Shown: one piece after another, positions 5,874 to 13,472 of the stretch
Numbering within the stretch: the stretch's first letter is position 1
Layout of the letters: every line of letters starts with the position of its first letter
DNA from: Ectobacillus sp048976805
GTDB lineage: Bacteria > Bacillota > Bacilli > Bacillales > Bacillaceae_G
DNA: 24,051 nucleotides
NCBI GenBank assembly: GCA_048976805.1
Contig: JBHGUR010000028.1
Coordinates: 1 to 24,051 of the forward strand
Direction: 5' to 3'
Notes under the pieces: generated by a model
The model's input: only the letters and a program-made list of their open reading frames with translations
What the model was told of the DNA's origin: nothing
The model's database searches: none
Position numbers and translations under genes: made by a program

Positions 5874-7730
5874 ATGAGAATAACAGAACTACTTAAGAAA
5901 GACACCATCATTATCGATTTACAAGCAGCATCCAAGCAAGCGGTTATTGATGAATTAGTGGGAAAATTAGCTGAAGCTGGACGTTTAAATAACAAAGAGC
6001 AGTTTAAGGAAGCAATTTTAATGCGCGAGTCGCAAAGTACAACTGGGATTGGAGAAGGGATTGCGATTCCGCATGCGAAAACGGCAGCTGTAAAAATACC
6101 GGCCATTTGTTTCGGAAGGTCAACAGACGGAGTTGATTATGAATCGTTGGACGGACAACCTTCCCATCTGTTTTTCATGATTGCAGCAAGTGAAGGAGCT
6201 AACAATGCCCATCTTGAAACGTTGTCGCGCTTATCCACCTTGTTAATGGACAGCACATTCCGTTCTAAGTTGATGAAAGTGCAGTCAGCAGATGAAGTGT
6301 TGCAATTGATTGATGAGAAAGAAAGAGAAGCAGCGCAAGAAGAAACAGAAGCGCCGCAAGCTGCGGGAAAACGCGGGAAAATATTGGCGGTAACCGCTTG
6401 CCCGACAGGAATTGCCCATACGTACATGGCGGCTGACGCTTTAAAAGCAAAAGCGAAGGAAATGGGCGTTGATATTAAGGTTGAAACGAATGGATCAACC
6501 GGTGTGAAAAATGAATTAACTGAAGAAGAAATTCGTGAAGCGACCGCAATTATTGTAGCTGCGGACAAGCAAGTGGAAATGAACCGTTTTAAAGGTAAGC
6601 ACGTGATTCAAGTTCCGGTGGCAGCAGGTATCCGCAAATCGGAAGAACTGATTAACCGTGCATTAAAGCAAGATGCGCCTGTTTTCCAAGGAACGGGTGA
6701 AGCGGCAAAAGGAGAAACGAAAGAAAAACGTACCGGTTTTTATAAGCATCTTATGAACGGTGTATCTAACATGCTCCCATTCGTCGTAGGCGGCGGTATT
6801 TTAATCGCATTAGCTTTTGCATTTGGCGGTATTGAAGCAAAGGGGCCAATTGCTTCTGTTCTTATGAAGATTGGCGGCGGTGAAGGGGCGTTCTTCTTTA
6901 TCGTACCGGTATTAGCTGGATTTATCGCAAGCAGTATTGCAGACCGTCCTGGTTTCGCACCAGGTATGGTTGGCGGTTATCTAGCAGCGCAGGCTGGTGC
7001 TGGCTTCTTAGGCGGTTTAATTGCTGGTTTCTTGGCCGGTTATGTTGTTGTAGGGTTGAAAAAAGCATTTTCCCGTCTTCCTGAACAATTGGAAGGAATT
7101 AAACCGGTTTTATTATATCCGCTATTCGGTATTTTGTTAACCGGATTGATCATGATTTTAGTTATTAACGATCCTGTAGTAGCTATTAATAAAGCGTTAA
7201 CAGGCTGGCTAAATGGATTGAGTGGCGCAAATGCGGTTTTGCTTGGAATTATTCTTGGCGGCATGATGGCAGTTGATATGGGCGGACCGATTAACAAGGC
7301 AGCCTTCACATTCGGTCTTGCGGCAATTGAAGCGCAAAACTTCGGCCCGCATGCAGCGGTTATGGCCGGCGGCATGGTGCCTCCGCTTGGACTTGCGCTA
7401 GCGACAACGTTCTTTAAGTCAAAATTTACAGATGCGGAACGAAAATCCGGAATTACAAACTATGTTATGGGAATGTCCTTTATCACGGAAGGAGCAATTC
7501 CGTTTGCAGCTGCAGATCCGCTTCGCGTAATTGTAAGCTGTGTGCTAGGCTCAGCGGTGGCCGGAGCCTTAACAATGTCATTTGGTATTACCCTTCCTGC
7601 ACCGCATGGAGGAGTGTTCGTAATTCCTCTAGTTAATAAACCGATTCTATATATTAGTGCAATCTTAATCGGCTCTATTATTACAGCAATAGTCATAGGG
7701 CTTTGGAAAAAGCCTGTAAATGAGCAGTAA
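5874..7730 (+). CDS. fruA: Fructose-specific PTS enzyme IIABC
   Basis: This 618-residue fusion imports fructose across the membrane and phosphorylates it to fructose 1-phosphate. Domain IIA (about 1-145) has the phospho-histidine H67 in GEGIAIPHAKT. Domain IIB (about 168-265) has the phospho-cysteine C176 in TACPTGIAHTYMAA. Domain IIC (about 290-612) is the membrane channel, rich in glycine and hydrophobic segments, with ITEGAIPFAAADP near the end as in other fructose IIC domains. Length and domain order match Bacillus FruA. It is the last gene of the operon and is followed directly by a terminator. Confidence 0.96.
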   Translation: MRITELLKKDTIIIDLQAASKQAVIDELVGKLAEAGRLNNKEQFKEAILMRESQSTTGIGEGIAIPHAKTAAVKIPAICFGRSTDGVDYESLDGQPSHLFFMIAASEGANNAHLETLSRLSTLLMDSTFRSKLMKVQSADEVLQLIDEKEREAAQEETEAPQAAGKRGKILAVTACPTGIAHTYMAADALKAKAKEMGVDIKVETNGSTGVKNELTEEEIREATAIIVAADKQVEMNRFKGKHVIQVPVAAGIRKSEELINRALKQDAPVFQGTGEAAKGETKEKRTGFYKHLMNGVSNMLPFVVGGGILIALAFAFGGIEAKGPIASVLMKIGGGEGAFFFIVPVLAGFIASSIADRPGFAPGMVGGYLAAQAGAGFLGGLIAGFLAGYVVVGLKKAFSRLPEQLEGIKPVLLYPLFGILLTGLIMILVINDPVVAINKALTGWLNGLSGANAVLLGIILGGMMAVDMGGPINKAAFTFGLAAIEAQNFGPHAAVMAGGMVPPLGLALATTFFKSKFTDAERKSGITNYVMGMSFITEGAIPFAAADPLRVIVSCVLGSAVAGALTMSFGITLPAPHGGVFVIPLVNKPILYISAILIGSIITAIVIGLWKKPVNEQ

Positions 7731-7773
7731 ATGTAAGGGGCGGCTAAATATTTGGCCGTCCCTTGCATTTTTT
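7730..7773 (+). terminator. Terminator of fruRKA
   Basis: A 15-bp stem with two G-T pairs (7730-7744 with 7755-7769) is followed by a T run. It begins at the last base of the fruA stop codon. Confidence 0.92.
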
Positions 7774-7832
7774 CATAACTATAAGGAGAATATTAAGATT
7801 GTTAAAATATGGTTACAACAAATAGGGAACGC

Positions 7833-7860
7833 TTGTGTTTTTTAAGTATAGTGTTATAAT
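7833..7860 (+). promoter_or_regulatory. Sigma-A promoter of dps
   Basis: TTGTGT (7833-7838), 16 bases, then a perfect TATAAT (7855-7860). Confidence 0.7.
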
Positions 7861-7878
7861 ATAATTATAATAATTAAT

Positions 7879-7893
7879 TAATAATTATTATAA
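7879..7893 (+). promoter_or_regulatory. PerR-box-like site
   Basis: The 15-mer TAATAATTATTATAA differs from the Bacillus Per box (7-1-7, TTATAAT-N-ATTATAA) at one defined position. A second, looser half-site pair (TTATAAT and ATTATAA with 3 bases between) overlaps the -10 at 7854-7870. Control of dps/mrgA by PerR is established in Bacillus. The AT-rich context makes chance matches possible. Confidence 0.6.
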
Positions 7894-7914
7894 ATTAAGG
7901 AAGGTGTAGATGAC

Positions 7915-8364
7915 ATGGATAACACAGTAAATAACAATGTAATCAATGCTTTAAACAAACAAGTGGCGAATTGGAACGTATTATACGTCAAGCTTCATAA
8001 CTACCACTGGAATGTAAAAGGCCCCCAGTTTTTTACGCTACATACAAAATTTGAAGAATTTTACACAGAAGCAGCTGCTTATATTGATGAATTGGCTGAA
8101 CGTATTCTTGCGTTAAAAGGAACTCCAATCGCATCCATGAAGGAATATTTGGATGTTTCAACGATAAAGGAAAGTACGAATGATGAAACAGCAGAAGAAA
8201 TGGTGCGCACTTTAATCAATGATTATTCCGCGATAATTTCTGAGTTGAAAGAGGGAATGTCAATCGCTGACGAGGCGAGAGATGAAACAACAGCCGACAT
8301 GTTCCTCGCTATTCATACGGCGCTTGAAAAACATGTTTGGATGCTGAATGCGTTCTCGAAATAA
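7915..8364 (+). CDS. dps: Dps-family miniferritin
   Basis: This 149-residue DNA-starvation/peroxide protein assembles as a dodecamer, oxidises Fe(II) with hydrogen peroxide and stores the iron, protecting DNA. The inter-subunit ferroxidase ligands are all present at the positions found in Listeria and Bacillus homologues: H31 (NYHWNVKG), H43, D58 and E62 (YIDELAERI). The start ATG follows AAGGAAGGTG. The gene is monocistronic with a strong terminator, and the Per-box-like site upstream suggests peroxide induction as for MrgA. Confidence 0.94.
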   Translation: MDNTVNNNVINALNKQVANWNVLYVKLHNYHWNVKGPQFFTLHTKFEEFYTEAAAYIDELAERILALKGTPIASMKEYLDVSTIKESTNDETAEEMVRTLINDYSAIISELKEGMSIADEARDETTADMFLAIHTALEKHVWMLNAFSK

Positions 8365-8372
8365 ATAAAAAG

Positions 8373-8420
8373 GAGCTGACCAAAAGTCTGCTAAAAGCGG
8401 ACTTTTGGTCAGCTCTCTTT
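8373..8420 (+). terminator. Terminator of dps
   Basis: A very long stem of 19 bp (8373-8391 with 8397-8415, one G-T pair) around a TAAAA loop is followed by TCTTTT. Confidence 0.9.
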
Positions 8421-8447
8421 TCGATATTACATATTATGTAATATCGA
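8421..8447. repeat. Perfect 13-bp palindrome beside the IS remnant
   Basis: TCGATATTACATA and TATGTAATATCGA are exact reverse complements separated by one T. It lies between the dps terminator and the transposase remnant. It may be part of an IS end or a target site, or an operator. No T run follows. Confidence 0.7.
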
Positions 8448-8496
8448 GGTTGTAGGGAGCCCTCATGTCCTCCCTTCCTCACGCCACGGTGGACCT

Positions 8497-9073
8497 TTAC
8501 CAGTCCTTCGCAGCTTTTTTCAGGAGATTGTAGGCAACACAAATAAGCCCCCACTCGAAGGGGATTTTTGGGATGTCTCGCAGTACGAAGCGGCGAAATC
8601 CGCGATTCTGTTTGATTTGCCCAAACACACTTTTAATATCAATTTTGCGTTGCCGGTACAGGGCCTGTCCTCTTTCGCTTTCCAGACGTTCCCGTATTTT
8701 CTTCTTTTGCTCGTCATACACCGGACTCCATTGTGTTGTGCGGCCATACCGGGAAGTCGTGCAGTCACAGCGGAACCGGTTGATGGAGCGGAAGGTGCAC
8801 TTTTAGTTGGCGGGCAATCTCCCAGCCATGGTGCATTTTCTGGGTATAGGCGCAGAGGATGATTTTTGTCATCATTTTTGGGTGGTGCGAAGACGTGCCA
8901 CCGCCTTTGTAGTACTTCAAGAAGGTTTCCATCGGGATGCGCTCCACCATTTCATGGACCACGTGAGCCATGTTTTCTGGGGGGATGAGGTCTGCCAAGT
9001 TGGCTGGCAGAGAGGTTGTCCACGGTATACTCTTTAAAGGAAACATGTTGTTTGATTTTTTGGAATTGATTGT
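8497..9073 (-). pseudogene. Internally deleted IS1182-family transposase
   Basis: Two parts of one transposase remain in the same orientation but different frames. The N-terminal part (about 9073 to 8765) has the family's PANLADLIPPENM, YKGGGTSSHHPKM and AYTQKMHHGWEIARQL. The C-terminal part (about 8800 to 8497) has INRFRCDC, SPVYDEQKKKIRERL, ALYRQRKIDIKSVFGQIK and GFRRFVLRDIPK, ending in WGLICVAYNLLKKA. The middle with most of the DDE core is missing: about 200 codons remain of some 450-490. The cysteine cluster before the C-terminal part also appears shortened. The element cannot move by itself. Its exact ends and terminal repeats were not identified. Confidence 0.88.
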
Positions 9074-9089
9074 CATTTTGTGATATAAT
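9060..9089 (+). promoter_or_regulatory. Promoter of the 9112 gene
   Basis: TTGGAA (9060-9065), 18 bases, then TATAAT (9084-9089). It sits over the 5' edge of the transposase remnant, so it may derive in part from the insertion. Confidence 0.55.
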
Positions 9090-9111
9090 GAAATCAAAGG
9101 GGGCGGGGGAA

Positions 9112-9567
9112 ATGTTTCATTTTTTTAAGGAACGCAAGGAGGAAAGGGAAATTACGAAGGATGAGCTTGAGTTGGCTGTTGCGAAGTATTTAGAGGATCA
9201 TAAAAACGTGACGTATACAATTCTTATTAACGATGACTATACGGTGAATTATAAAATGCTAAATCCCTATTTGCCTGCGGTACCGACAAATACATTTTTA
9301 ATGACAAGAGAAACTCTTGAAATATTTGAAGATACAGAAGAAAACCGTAAGCTTATTCGTGAAATTGATGCTGTGCAGCGTGCGATTGACCAGTATGTAA
9401 TGGATAAAGAAACATTCCCGATTATAGATGGAGACGAAAACCGGAAAATTTGTGCGATGAAGCTGCTCCCGTATTTGAAGAAACAACTTGAATACGACTT
9501 GTATGTATCAGAAAAGAATTATTTAGTCTCCAGCGTGCCTGATCGAAAAAATAAAAGAGTGATATAA
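9112..9567 (+). CDS. Hypothetical cytoplasmic 151-residue protein
   Basis: I do not firmly recognise this protein. It may belong to a Bacillus domain of unknown function (DUF3939 was considered from memory only). It is charged, with no signal or membrane segments. The N-terminal half is rich in charged residues and Asn/Tyr (TILINDDYTVNYKMLNPYLP). The C-terminal half, from about residue 95, has QYVMDKETFPIIDGDENRK and LLPYLKKQLEYDLYV. The start ATG at 9112 was chosen over an upstream codon because AAAGGGGG lies 8 bases before it. It has its own promoter and terminator. Confidence 0.75.
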   Translation: MFHFFKERKEEREITKDELELAVAKYLEDHKNVTYTILINDDYTVNYKMLNPYLPAVPTNTFLMTRETLEIFEDTEENRKLIREIDAVQRAIDQYVMDKETFPIIDGDENRKICAMKLLPYLKKQLEYDLYVSEKNYLVSSVPDRKNKRVI

Positions 9568-9568
9568 A

Positions 9569-9614
9569 AAAGAGGCTGTTCATAAGCCGGTCCTGGTTTA
9601 TGAACAGCCTCTTT
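9569..9614 (+). terminator. Terminator of the 9112 gene
   Basis: AAAGAGGCTGTTCATAA pairs with TTTATGAACAGCCTCTTT across a short GC-rich loop, with a run of A on the left and CTTTC on the right. It may act in both directions. Confidence 0.88.
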
Positions 9615-9633
9615 CTATGTTGGCAAATTATGA

Positions 9634-9662
9634 TTGCACAAATTAAGGCAACCTTTTATGAT
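9634..9662 (+). promoter_or_regulatory. Promoter of the MFS transporter gene
   Basis: TTGCAC (9634-9639), 17 bases, then TATGAT (9657-9662). Confidence 0.65.
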
Positions 9663-9703
9663 AAATAGGACTTCAATTAGAGAAATTGCAGGAGAGGAAA
9701 AAC

Positions 9704-10975
9704 ATGAAGTGGAGTGAATGGGATAGGAATTTAAAAATTCGCTTAATTGGGGAGTGGTTGTTCGGATTATTTTTTTGGATGTTTTTCCCGTTTATGGCGA
9801 TTTATTTTTCAGAAACGTTAGGGAAGGGCAGCGCAGGATTGCTGCTTGTTTTGTCGCAGCTGTTATCGGTTGCGGCCAATCTCGTTGGCGGCTATTTAGC
9901 AGATACATTCGGAAGAAAACGCATGATGGTGATTGCTGCATTTGTGCAGAGTGCTTCATTTGTTATATTTGCGATTGCAAATTCACCGTGGATAGAATCG
10001 CCGGTGCTGACGTTTATAGCCTTTTCAGTTATCGGAATTATGGGTTCGCTTTATTATCCAGCGAGTGCGGCTATGGTTGCGGATTTGGTAGAAGAAGAAA
10101 AGCAAAATAGTGTATTTGCAGTTTTCTATACAGCAGTGAATATTAATGTTGTACTCGGCCCGATCCTTGGAGCCTATTTTTTCTTTACGCACCGATTTGA
10201 ATTGTTGCTGGCAAGTGTCATAATTAACTCTGCAGTAACTTGGTTTTTTATGAAAAGTCTACAAGAAACATTGCCGCCTAGAACGAAGGAAGCGGACAGT
10301 AAAAAAGAGGCATGGACTTCATTCCTTGTACAACAAGTGAAAAATTATGGCGTTATCTTTCAAGATCGCGTATTTTTCTTATTTATTTTATCGGGTATTG
10401 TTGTTGCACAAACATTTACACAAATGGATTTACTGCTGGCGGTGTATATAAAAGAATCTGTGCCCACACAAACGTTATTGAACGTAACAATTAATGGGGA
10501 AAAGTTGTTTAGCTGGGTTATTGCTGAAAATGGCTTTCTTGTTGCGTTGTTTACTGTATGGATTACTAAAATGACAGATCGCTTTAATGAAAAATTTGTA
10601 TTTGTATTGTCTTCTACTATTTACGGGATCTCTATGCTCCTGTTCGGCAATACTGTTTCAGTTTTGGGAATGATTATTGCGATGGCACTATTTACACTCG
10701 CTGAAATTATGGTTGTCGGCATTCAAAACAGTTTTATTTCCAAGGTTGCCCCAGAGTATATGCGCGGCCAATATTTTGCAGCTGCTTCGCTGCGTTGGTC
10801 TGTCGGGCGAACGCTTGCACCAATCGCTATCCCAATGACAGGTTGGATTGGTTATCAAGCTACCTTTGCGGTTATTGCTGCATTGGCGTTTGTAAGCGCG
10901 TTTTTATACTGGTGTATGTTTTATTTGCTAGAGAAAAAGGAACATGACACTTATACAAATGCTATGAATGAGTGA
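9704..10975 (+). CDS. Major facilitator superfamily transporter, probable drug efflux
   Basis: This 423-residue protein has the twelve-helix layout of a proton-coupled MFS exporter. The loop between helices 2 and 3 carries the diagnostic motif GGYLADTFGRKRMM. A PILGAYFF-type glycine/proline motif in helix 5 suggests an antiporter of the drug efflux group. The central cytoplasmic loop lies near residues 190-215. The substrate cannot be told from sequence. The ATG at 9704 follows AGGAGAGG; an upstream in-frame TTG overlaps that ribosome site and is rejected. The gene is monocistronic and its stop codon lies inside its terminator. Confidence 0.88.
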   Translation: MKWSEWDRNLKIRLIGEWLFGLFFWMFFPFMAIYFSETLGKGSAGLLLVLSQLLSVAANLVGGYLADTFGRKRMMVIAAFVQSASFVIFAIANSPWIESPVLTFIAFSVIGIMGSLYYPASAAMVADLVEEEKQNSVFAVFYTAVNINVVLGPILGAYFFFTHRFELLLASVIINSAVTWFFMKSLQETLPPRTKEADSKKEAWTSFLVQQVKNYGVIFQDRVFFLFILSGIVVAQTFTQMDLLLAVYIKESVPTQTLLNVTINGEKLFSWVIAENGFLVALFTVWITKMTDRFNEKFVFVLSSTIYGISMLLFGNTVSVLGMIIAMALFTLAEIMVVGIQNSFISKVAPEYMRGQYFAAASLRWSVGRTLAPIAIPMTGWIGYQATFAVIAALAFVSAFLYWCMFYLLEKKEHDTYTNAMNE

Positions 10976-11005
10976 ACGAGACAAACTGCAGCTTGTCTCG
11001 TTCAC
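10972..11005 (+). terminator. Terminator-like inverted repeat lacking a T tract
   Basis: GTGAACGAGACAA (10972-10984) and TTGTCTCGTTCAC (10993-11005) pair perfectly over 13 bp. The stem overlaps the transporter stop. Instead of a T run, repeat copy 2 begins within the last two bases, so the T tract may have been displaced by its insertion. Confidence 0.75.
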
Positions 11006-11202
11006 TATATAAATACAAGTTAAAAAAAGAACATAAAAGCTTTCTTTTGAAAGGGGAGAGAGCATCGGTCTATGCATAGAAGCGGTCAAAACCTATTCCT
11101 GCCCTATGCGACGGAAAATCAAAGAGAGGAAGCAAGTACAAGGTGCTGTTTGTTCTACTTAGCCGCGATATATATGTCCAAATCATAAATTGGATATATA
11201 TA
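11004..11202. repeat. Dispersed noncoding repeat, copy 2
   Basis: This is the partner of 713-910 in the same orientation. The right-hand hairpin (TATATGTCCAA with TTGGATATATA) is kept and slightly lengthened, the TATGCATA palindrome is kept, and the left hairpin has lost one terminal pair. It sits between the transporter terminator and the CheX-like gene. Confidence 0.8.
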
Positions 11203-11302
11203 GTATTTGCCATATATAAAAACTTATCTTATCAGTGACAACAAGTTCTTTGAAAGTTTACAATAGATTTGTGAATTGTAATTTTCTAATAGAGGTGTCA
11301 GC

Positions 11303-11761
11303 ATGAACGTACAGTATATGAACGCGCTATACCGCGCGGCAGAGGAAATTTTTCAAAACTATTTTGCGACTGGCGTAACGATTCAAGAAACATATCAGGG
11401 CACATTTCAAGTGCAGTCGAATTATATATCTGTAATATTAGGAATTCACGGTGAAATGAAAGGGCAAGTTATCTGCTCATTCAATCATAGTACCGCAAAA
11501 AAAATAATTCAGATGATGATGGGTGGTATGGAAGTTAGGGAGATTGATGAATTGGGCTGGAGTGCGATACAGGAATTCGGGAACTGGATCGCCGGAACAT
11601 ATGCTACAGAGATGGCAAAGGAAAGTATTTTTATCGATGTAACGCCGCCTGTTATTAATGAGGGAACGTCTCTATTTAGATCCCATAATATTTTTACGTC
11701 AGTTCCAATTGAAAGCGCGTTGGGAGCAGTCGATATTCATATATCATTAAAGACAGAATAA
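11303..11761 (+). CDS. CheX-like CheY-P phosphatase domain protein
   Basis: The 152-residue protein matches the CheC/CheX/FliY phosphatase fold, whose members dephosphorylate the chemotaxis response regulator CheY-P. The single active-site helix motif is present, with E91 and N94 in SAIQEFGNWIAG, the S/D-x3-E-x2-N signature. The segment HGEMKGQVICSF is the usual strand before it. The start ATG follows AGAGGTG. No chemotaxis gene lies nearby, so it is an orphan and could act on another response regulator. Family assignment is good; the partner is unknown. Confidence 0.82.
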   Translation: MNVQYMNALYRAAEEIFQNYFATGVTIQETYQGTFQVQSNYISVILGIHGEMKGQVICSFNHSTAKKIIQMMMGGMEVREIDELGWSAIQEFGNWIAGTYATEMAKESIFIDVTPPVINEGTSLFRSHNIFTSVPIESALGAVDIHISLKTE

Positions 11762-11764
11762 AAT

Positions 11765-11799
11765 AAAAAGGATAATTGATCGCTTCAATTATCCTTTTT
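11765..11799. terminator. Bidirectional terminator
   Basis: AAAAAGGATAATTGA and TCAATTATCCTTTTT form a perfect 15-bp stem around TCGCT. Runs of A and T on the two sides serve the convergent CheX-like and 11822 genes. Confidence 0.92.
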
Positions 11800-11821
11800 A
11801 TGTCGGTGAAATAGTTGTAGA

Positions 11822-12013
11822 TTAGTGATGAATGCCCCGTTCAAAGTAGTTCATTTCCACAAGGTCCAAGATATATTGATAGTTATCGATTGACATTTGA
11901 ATCGTTTCGCGTTCTTTATCCGTTAAAGCAGTATTCTTTAGCTTTGTCAGTAAATCTTGCTTTTGACCTTCTAATTTTTCTTTAATTTCATGGTAATTAT
12001 AAGTATGTTGCAT
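11822..12013 (-). CDS. Small coiled-coil protein, unknown function
   Basis: This 63-residue protein is highly charged and predicted almost all helical, with heptad-like stretches (EIKEKLEGQKQDLLTKLKN, then ETIQMSIDNYQYILDLVEM) suggesting a two-helix hairpin. I do not recognise the family. The ATG at 12013 is chosen because AAGGAG lies 9 bases upstream; the in-frame TTG at 12022 would touch that site. A TATAAT lies upstream on this strand, near 12059-12064. It ends at the bidirectional terminator shared with the CheX-like gene. Confidence 0.75.
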   Translation of the reverse strand: MQHTYNYHEIKEKLEGQKQDLLTKLKNTALTDKERETIQMSIDNYQYILDLVEMNYFERGIHH

Positions 12014-12212
12014 GTTACACAACTCCTTTTTAGGTTTGTATGAACTATCTGTATTTTTATTATAGCGGAAGCAATTTGTAGTTGCTTACGTGCTTTGTGA
12101 ATGAATTATGAAAATTCTAATTTTTTCTAAATGCACTGTTCATACGTTTGTAACGGACTCTTTGTATGTTTTCTTGTATGATAAAAAGGAGCAGAAAAAG
12201 GAGGGTATTTCT

Positions 12213-12962
12213 ATGCAAGAAGCAGTTAGTATTATTCATAAAGGACAAGTGCTGCGCGGTATGCAGCATATTCCTGAAGGCTTGGAAAAAGTGCCGGCTG
12301 TTATCTTATTTCACGGATTTACAGGAACAAAGCTTGAGCCGCATCGAATGTTTTTAAAAATTTCTCGAGCGTTGGAATTAAAAAGAATTGCGAGTTTTCG
12401 TTTTGACTTTCTTGGAAGCGGGGAAAGTGACGGCAATTTCCAAGAGATGACTGTATTAGGGGAACTGGAAGAGGCAAAGACAATGTTGCAATATGTTCGT
12501 TCTCATCCTGCTGTTGATGAAAACCGAATTATTATACTTGGGTTTAGTATGGGAGGATTAGTGGCAAGTTTATTAGCTGGCGATATGCCGGAGCAAATTG
12601 CAAAACTCATTTTAATTGCGCCGGCAGGCATGATGGCAAAAAAGGCGGTATTCATTGCGAATGAAAGATTATATATTCCTGAGCATGACACTTATGATTG
12701 TGATGGAAACTTGGTAGGAAGAGCGTTTATAGAGGAGTTGGAAACAATTTCTGTATGGGAGCGCGCCAAAGCTTACCAAAAAGATGTGTTGCTCATTCAC
12801 GGAACAAATGATAAATCTGTTCCCTACGAGGTGTCAACTTTATACATAAAGCATTGCTACCGGGAGAAAGCTACGCTTCATCCGATTGAAGGAGCCGATC
12901 ATACGTTTAATAAGTATGAATGGGAACAAGATTTAATTGAAGCCGTTTGTGAATTCATGTAA
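12213..12962 (+). CDS. Alpha/beta hydrolase, probable carboxylesterase
   Basis: The 249-residue cytoplasmic protein has the complete catalytic apparatus of a serine hydrolase. The oxyanion motif HGFTG is at 34-38, the nucleophile elbow GFSMGG has S112, the acid D200 is in IHGTNDKSVP, and H230 is in GADHTF. The lid region lies at about 140-185. The pattern resembles cinnamoyl/feruloyl-type acyl esterases of Firmicutes, but the substrate is not determined. The ATG at 12213 is preceded by AAAAAGGAGGG. Upstream in-frame codons lack a ribosome site and would add an unrelated tail. It is monocistronic. Confidence 0.88.
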   Translation: MQEAVSIIHKGQVLRGMQHIPEGLEKVPAVILFHGFTGTKLEPHRMFLKISRALELKRIASFRFDFLGSGESDGNFQEMTVLGELEEAKTMLQYVRSHPAVDENRIIILGFSMGGLVASLLAGDMPEQIAKLILIAPAGMMAKKAVFIANERLYIPEHDTYDCDGNLVGRAFIEELETISVWERAKAYQKDVLLIHGTNDKSVPYEVSTLYIKHCYREKATLHPIEGADHTFNKYEWEQDLIEAVCEFM

Positions 12963-12985
12963 ACAGCCTGATATCAGGCTGTTTT
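12961..12985 (+). terminator. Terminator of the esterase gene
   Basis: AAACAGCCTG-ATAT-CAGGCTGTTT is a perfect palindrome followed by TT, starting within the stop codon. Confidence 0.9.
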
Positions 12986-13004
12986 TAGTAGGGAGACAAA
13001 GATA

Positions 13005-13472
13005 TTACGATGATTTCTTTCGAACAATTCGCATTATAATCCATCTAATTAGCAGTCCCGCCAATAAACCGGGAAGTACCATCAACATTGGAAACCAAAC
13101 CGGCCCCATAGTGCGGCCTATAGCTGTTCCCTTTTCTGCATACATAAGGCCGGTCGTAACCGAATATGCACAGCAAACAAACGGCAAAAATGAATAAGAC
13201 GGCGGAGTGCCTGCTTGCTTAAAACAATCCCACATCGCAAAAAAGTACAAACAAGGATAAAACATAAGCCATTGATAATTAGTAACCTGAACAGCTTTTT
13301 CTATTTCACCGAGAAAACTGAAACGAATAGAATCGTTAAAGTGACTTTGGGAGTTGATTAAAAATTCCAAAAAAATAAATAAGGCGCCCTTTAGAAATTG
13401 GTGATTCAACAATTGTCCAAATCCCGGTAAAGCAACGCTCCATAAAATAGCTTCCCATTGACGCTCTGTCAT
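13005..13472 (-). CDS. Membrane protein, unknown, coupled to upstream gene
   Basis: This 155-residue protein has about four hydrophobic segments: VALPGFGQLLNHQFLKGALF near the N-terminus, one around YPCLYFFAMWDCF, and two more in the C-terminal half. It ends in a basic tail (RIVRKKSS). The first segment, with its PGFGQ turn, recalls TM2-type membrane domains but I cannot assign a family. It has no ribosome site: its ATG shares a base with the stop of the upstream gene (TGATG), so translation is probably by reinitiation. An upstream ATG in frame also lacks a ribosome site and was rejected. Both genes probably share one mRNA and one function, which is unknown. Confidence 0.75.
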   Translation of the reverse strand: MTERQWEAILWSVALPGFGQLLNHQFLKGALFIFLEFLINSQSHFNDSIRFSFLGEIEKAVQVTNYQWLMFYPCLYFFAMWDCFKQAGTPPSYSFLPFVCCAYSVTTGLMYAEKGTAIGRTMGPVWFPMLMVLPGLLAGLLIRWIIMRIVRKKSS

